Shown here piece after piece: positions 62,681-64,000 of a stretch of DNA of 64,000 bases. The translations under genes and the position numbers were made by a program. Under the pieces are notes generated by a model. The model was not told where the DNA came from and did no database searches. It saw nothing but the letters and a program-made list of their open reading frames with translations. Source of the DNA: Actinomycetota bacterium. GTDB lineage: Bacteria > Actinomycetota > Nitriliruptoria > Nitriliruptorales > JAHWKO01. The number at the start of each line of letters is the position of its first letter. The first letter of the stretch is position 1. The stretch lies in the NCBI GenBank assembly GCA_019347675.1, contig JAHWKW010000012.1, positions 1 through 64,000 of the forward strand, in the 5' to 3' direction.

Positions 62681-64000
62681 GTGCAGTTCGCCCCGCACAC
62701 CGCCGAAGACGTCGCCCGCATGCTGGAGGTCCTCGGCCTCGAGTCGCTCGACGACCTGTTCGCGCACATCCCCGACTCGGTCCGTGCGCGACGCGCGATC
62801 CACCTGCCCGATGCCCTGTCCGAGGACGAGGTCGTCCGACGCATGCAGGGCTACGCGCGGCGCAACGACGCCGACCTGGTCTGTTTCGCCGGCGGGGGCG
62901 CCTACGACCACTACGTCCCGGCGGTGATCCCCGCGATCCTGTCCCGTGGGGAGCTGTACACCAGCTACACCCCGTACCAGCCGGAGGTCAGTCAGGGTGT
63001 GCTGCAGGCGCTCTTCGAGTACCAGACGGTGATCTGCCAGGTCACGGGGTTGGAGGTGAGCAACGCGTCGCTGTACGACGGGGCGTCGGCGGCCGCCGAG
63101 GCCGTCAACATGGCCATCGGCGCCACGGGCCACTCGCGGGCCGTCCTGGCGGGAGGTGTGCCACCGGCCACAGCCGAGGTGATCCGGACCTTCGCCCATC
63201 CCCGCGGCCTGGACGTCACCGACGCGCCGCTGGCGGGCGACGGGCGGAGCGACGTCGCGGACCTGCCGCAGACGACCGCCGCCTACGTCCTCGCGCAGCC
63301 CAACCACCTCGGCGTGATCGAGGACGTCCGGGCGCATGCGGCGGCGGCCCAGGCGGTCGGCGCGCGCTTCGTGGTGGCCTACGACGCGACCGCGGCAGGG
63401 CTGCTGCCACGCCCCGGGGAGCAGGGGGCCGACCTGGTGGTCGGCGACGGTCTGCAGCTGGGCAACGGCCTGAACTTCGGCGGACCGTCGTTCGGCTTCC
63501 TCGCCGCGCGCCTGACCGACGTGCGCCGCCTGCCCGGCCGCCTGGTCGGCGAGACCGTGGACATGCGCGGCACGCGCGGGTACGTGCTGACGCTGCAGGC
63601 GCGCGAGCAGCACATCCGGCGCGAGAAGGCCACAAGCAACATCTGCACCAACCAGACCCTGAACGCCCTGGCGGGGTTGCTGTACCTGGTGTGGCTCGGA
63701 CCGCGGGGTCTGGCCGAGCTCGCCACCAGCTGCTTGCAGCGCGCCCACCACCTCGCCCGCCGGCTGACCGCCGTGCAGCGGGTGCGGCTGGCGGTGTCCG
63801 CCCCGTTCTTCAAGGAGTTCGCGCTGCGGGTGCCCGGCGACCCGGCGACGTTCGTGGAGCGCATCGCTGACGAGGGGTACCTGGTCGGACCGGTCGTCGA
63901 AGGTGGTGCGGCCGACGGCGCGGTCCTCGTCGCGGTCACCGAACGGCGGACCGCCCAGGAGGCCGACGGGCTGGTGCAGGCGGTTAGCCGGGTCGCCAAG
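62681..64000 (+). CDS. gcvPA: Glycine dehydrogenase (decarboxylating) subunit 1, partial
   Basis: 440 codons present; no stop within the window. GTG 62681 with GGAGG six bases upstream. It is the N-terminal half of a split P protein: HIPDSVRARRAIHLPDALSEDEV, CFAGGGAYDHYVPAVIPAIL, TSYTPYQPEVSQGVLQALFE and GGPSFGFLAAR. Subunit 1 lacks the PLP-lysine of subunit 2. It releases CO2 from glycine and loads the lipoyl arm of GcvH, whose gene is at 48045. The two-subunit form is usual in some bacteria and archaea; the mycobacterial enzyme is a single long chain. Confidence 0.95.
   Translation, partial: MQFAPHTAEDVARMLEVLGLESLDDLFAHIPDSVRARRAIHLPDALSEDEVVRRMQGYARRNDADLVCFAGGGAYDHYVPAVIPAILSRGELYTSYTPYQPEVSQGVLQALFEYQTVICQVTGLEVSNASLYDGASAAAEAVNMAIGATGHSRAVLAGGVPPATAEVIRTFAHPRGLDVTDAPLAGDGRSDVADLPQTTAAYVLAQPNHLGVIEDVRAHAAAAQAVGARFVVAYDATAAGLLPRPGEQGADLVVGDGLQLGNGLNFGGPSFGFLAARLTDVRRLPGRLVGETVDMRGTRGYVLTLQAREQHIRREKATSNICTNQTLNALAGLLYLVWLGPRGLAELATSCLQRAHHLARRLTAVQRVRLAVSAPFFKEFALRVPGDPATFVERIADEGYLVGPVVEGGAADGAVLVAVTERRTAQEADGLVQAVSRVAK

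Overview
This is a high-GC chromosomal segment whose gene order matches the Actinomycetota core. Orders that I recall from Mycobacterium tuberculosis and relatives recur here: HAD-GNAT phosphatase / tlyA / nadK / recN; pyrG / NUDIX / xerD; parA / scpA / scpB / rluB / cmk / der; and gcvH / garA / merR / DUF151 / merR / gcvP. The 16S and 23S do not look like classical Streptomyces- or Mycobacterium-type actinobacteria, so a deep lineage (Nitriliruptoria-like or similar) is my guess. That is inference: the first ~320 nt of the 16S are lower in GC and resemble another group.

Layout. 1-6310 is an rRNA operon (3' part of 16S, spacer without tRNA, 23S, 5S, terminator). The 23S is split by two related group I introns only 12 nt apart in helix 69, each with a LAGLIDADG homing endonuclease reading frame. 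The first of these frames is broken by one extra base. 6.4-16.5 kb holds housekeeping and maintenance genes: TPR protein, MBL hydrolase, CDF metal exporter, a rimB-rimK-aspartoacylase-like operon, DUF1015, HAD-GNAT phosphatase, rhomboid and a RibD-like reductase. 16.5-26.2 kb is the tlyA-nadK-recN-pyrG-NUDIX core, with three tandem degenerate M23-like secreted proteins inserted between recN and pyrG. 26.2-29.1 kb looks rearranged: a sugar transferase and an O-antigen ligase face each other and are both cut at the same point, followed by an exported protein of unknown function and a 66-nt stray copy of the start of tyrA. 29.1-40.8 kb is a dense operon-like run (ald, xerD, traR-like, parA, RHH, scpA, scpB, rluB, aroH, tyrA, aroA, cmk-der fusion) covering chromosome segregation, aromatic amino-acid synthesis and ribosome assembly. 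40.9-42.6 kb is degraded: two multiply frameshifted genes, then tRNA-Pro(GGG), whose 3' end starts a 28-nt tandem repeat.

42.7-48 kb encodes a CDP-alcohol phosphatidyltransferase and a sugar-type ABC importer. 48-53.4 kb is the gcvH-garA-ftsR-like cluster with a D,D-carboxypeptidase, hpt, DUF151 nuclease, a second MerR and a PD-(D/E)XK-like protein. 53.5-57.6 kb holds a five-PAS/GAF soluble histidine kinase with a partner receiver, a small XRE regulator and a decayed LuxR-type regulator. 57.6-64 kb holds a CPA2 antiporter with universal-stress domains, aconitase, endonuclease IV and the start of gcvPA, which runs off the window. No CRISPR array, insertion sequence or prophage was seen. The standout is the double intron in helix 69.
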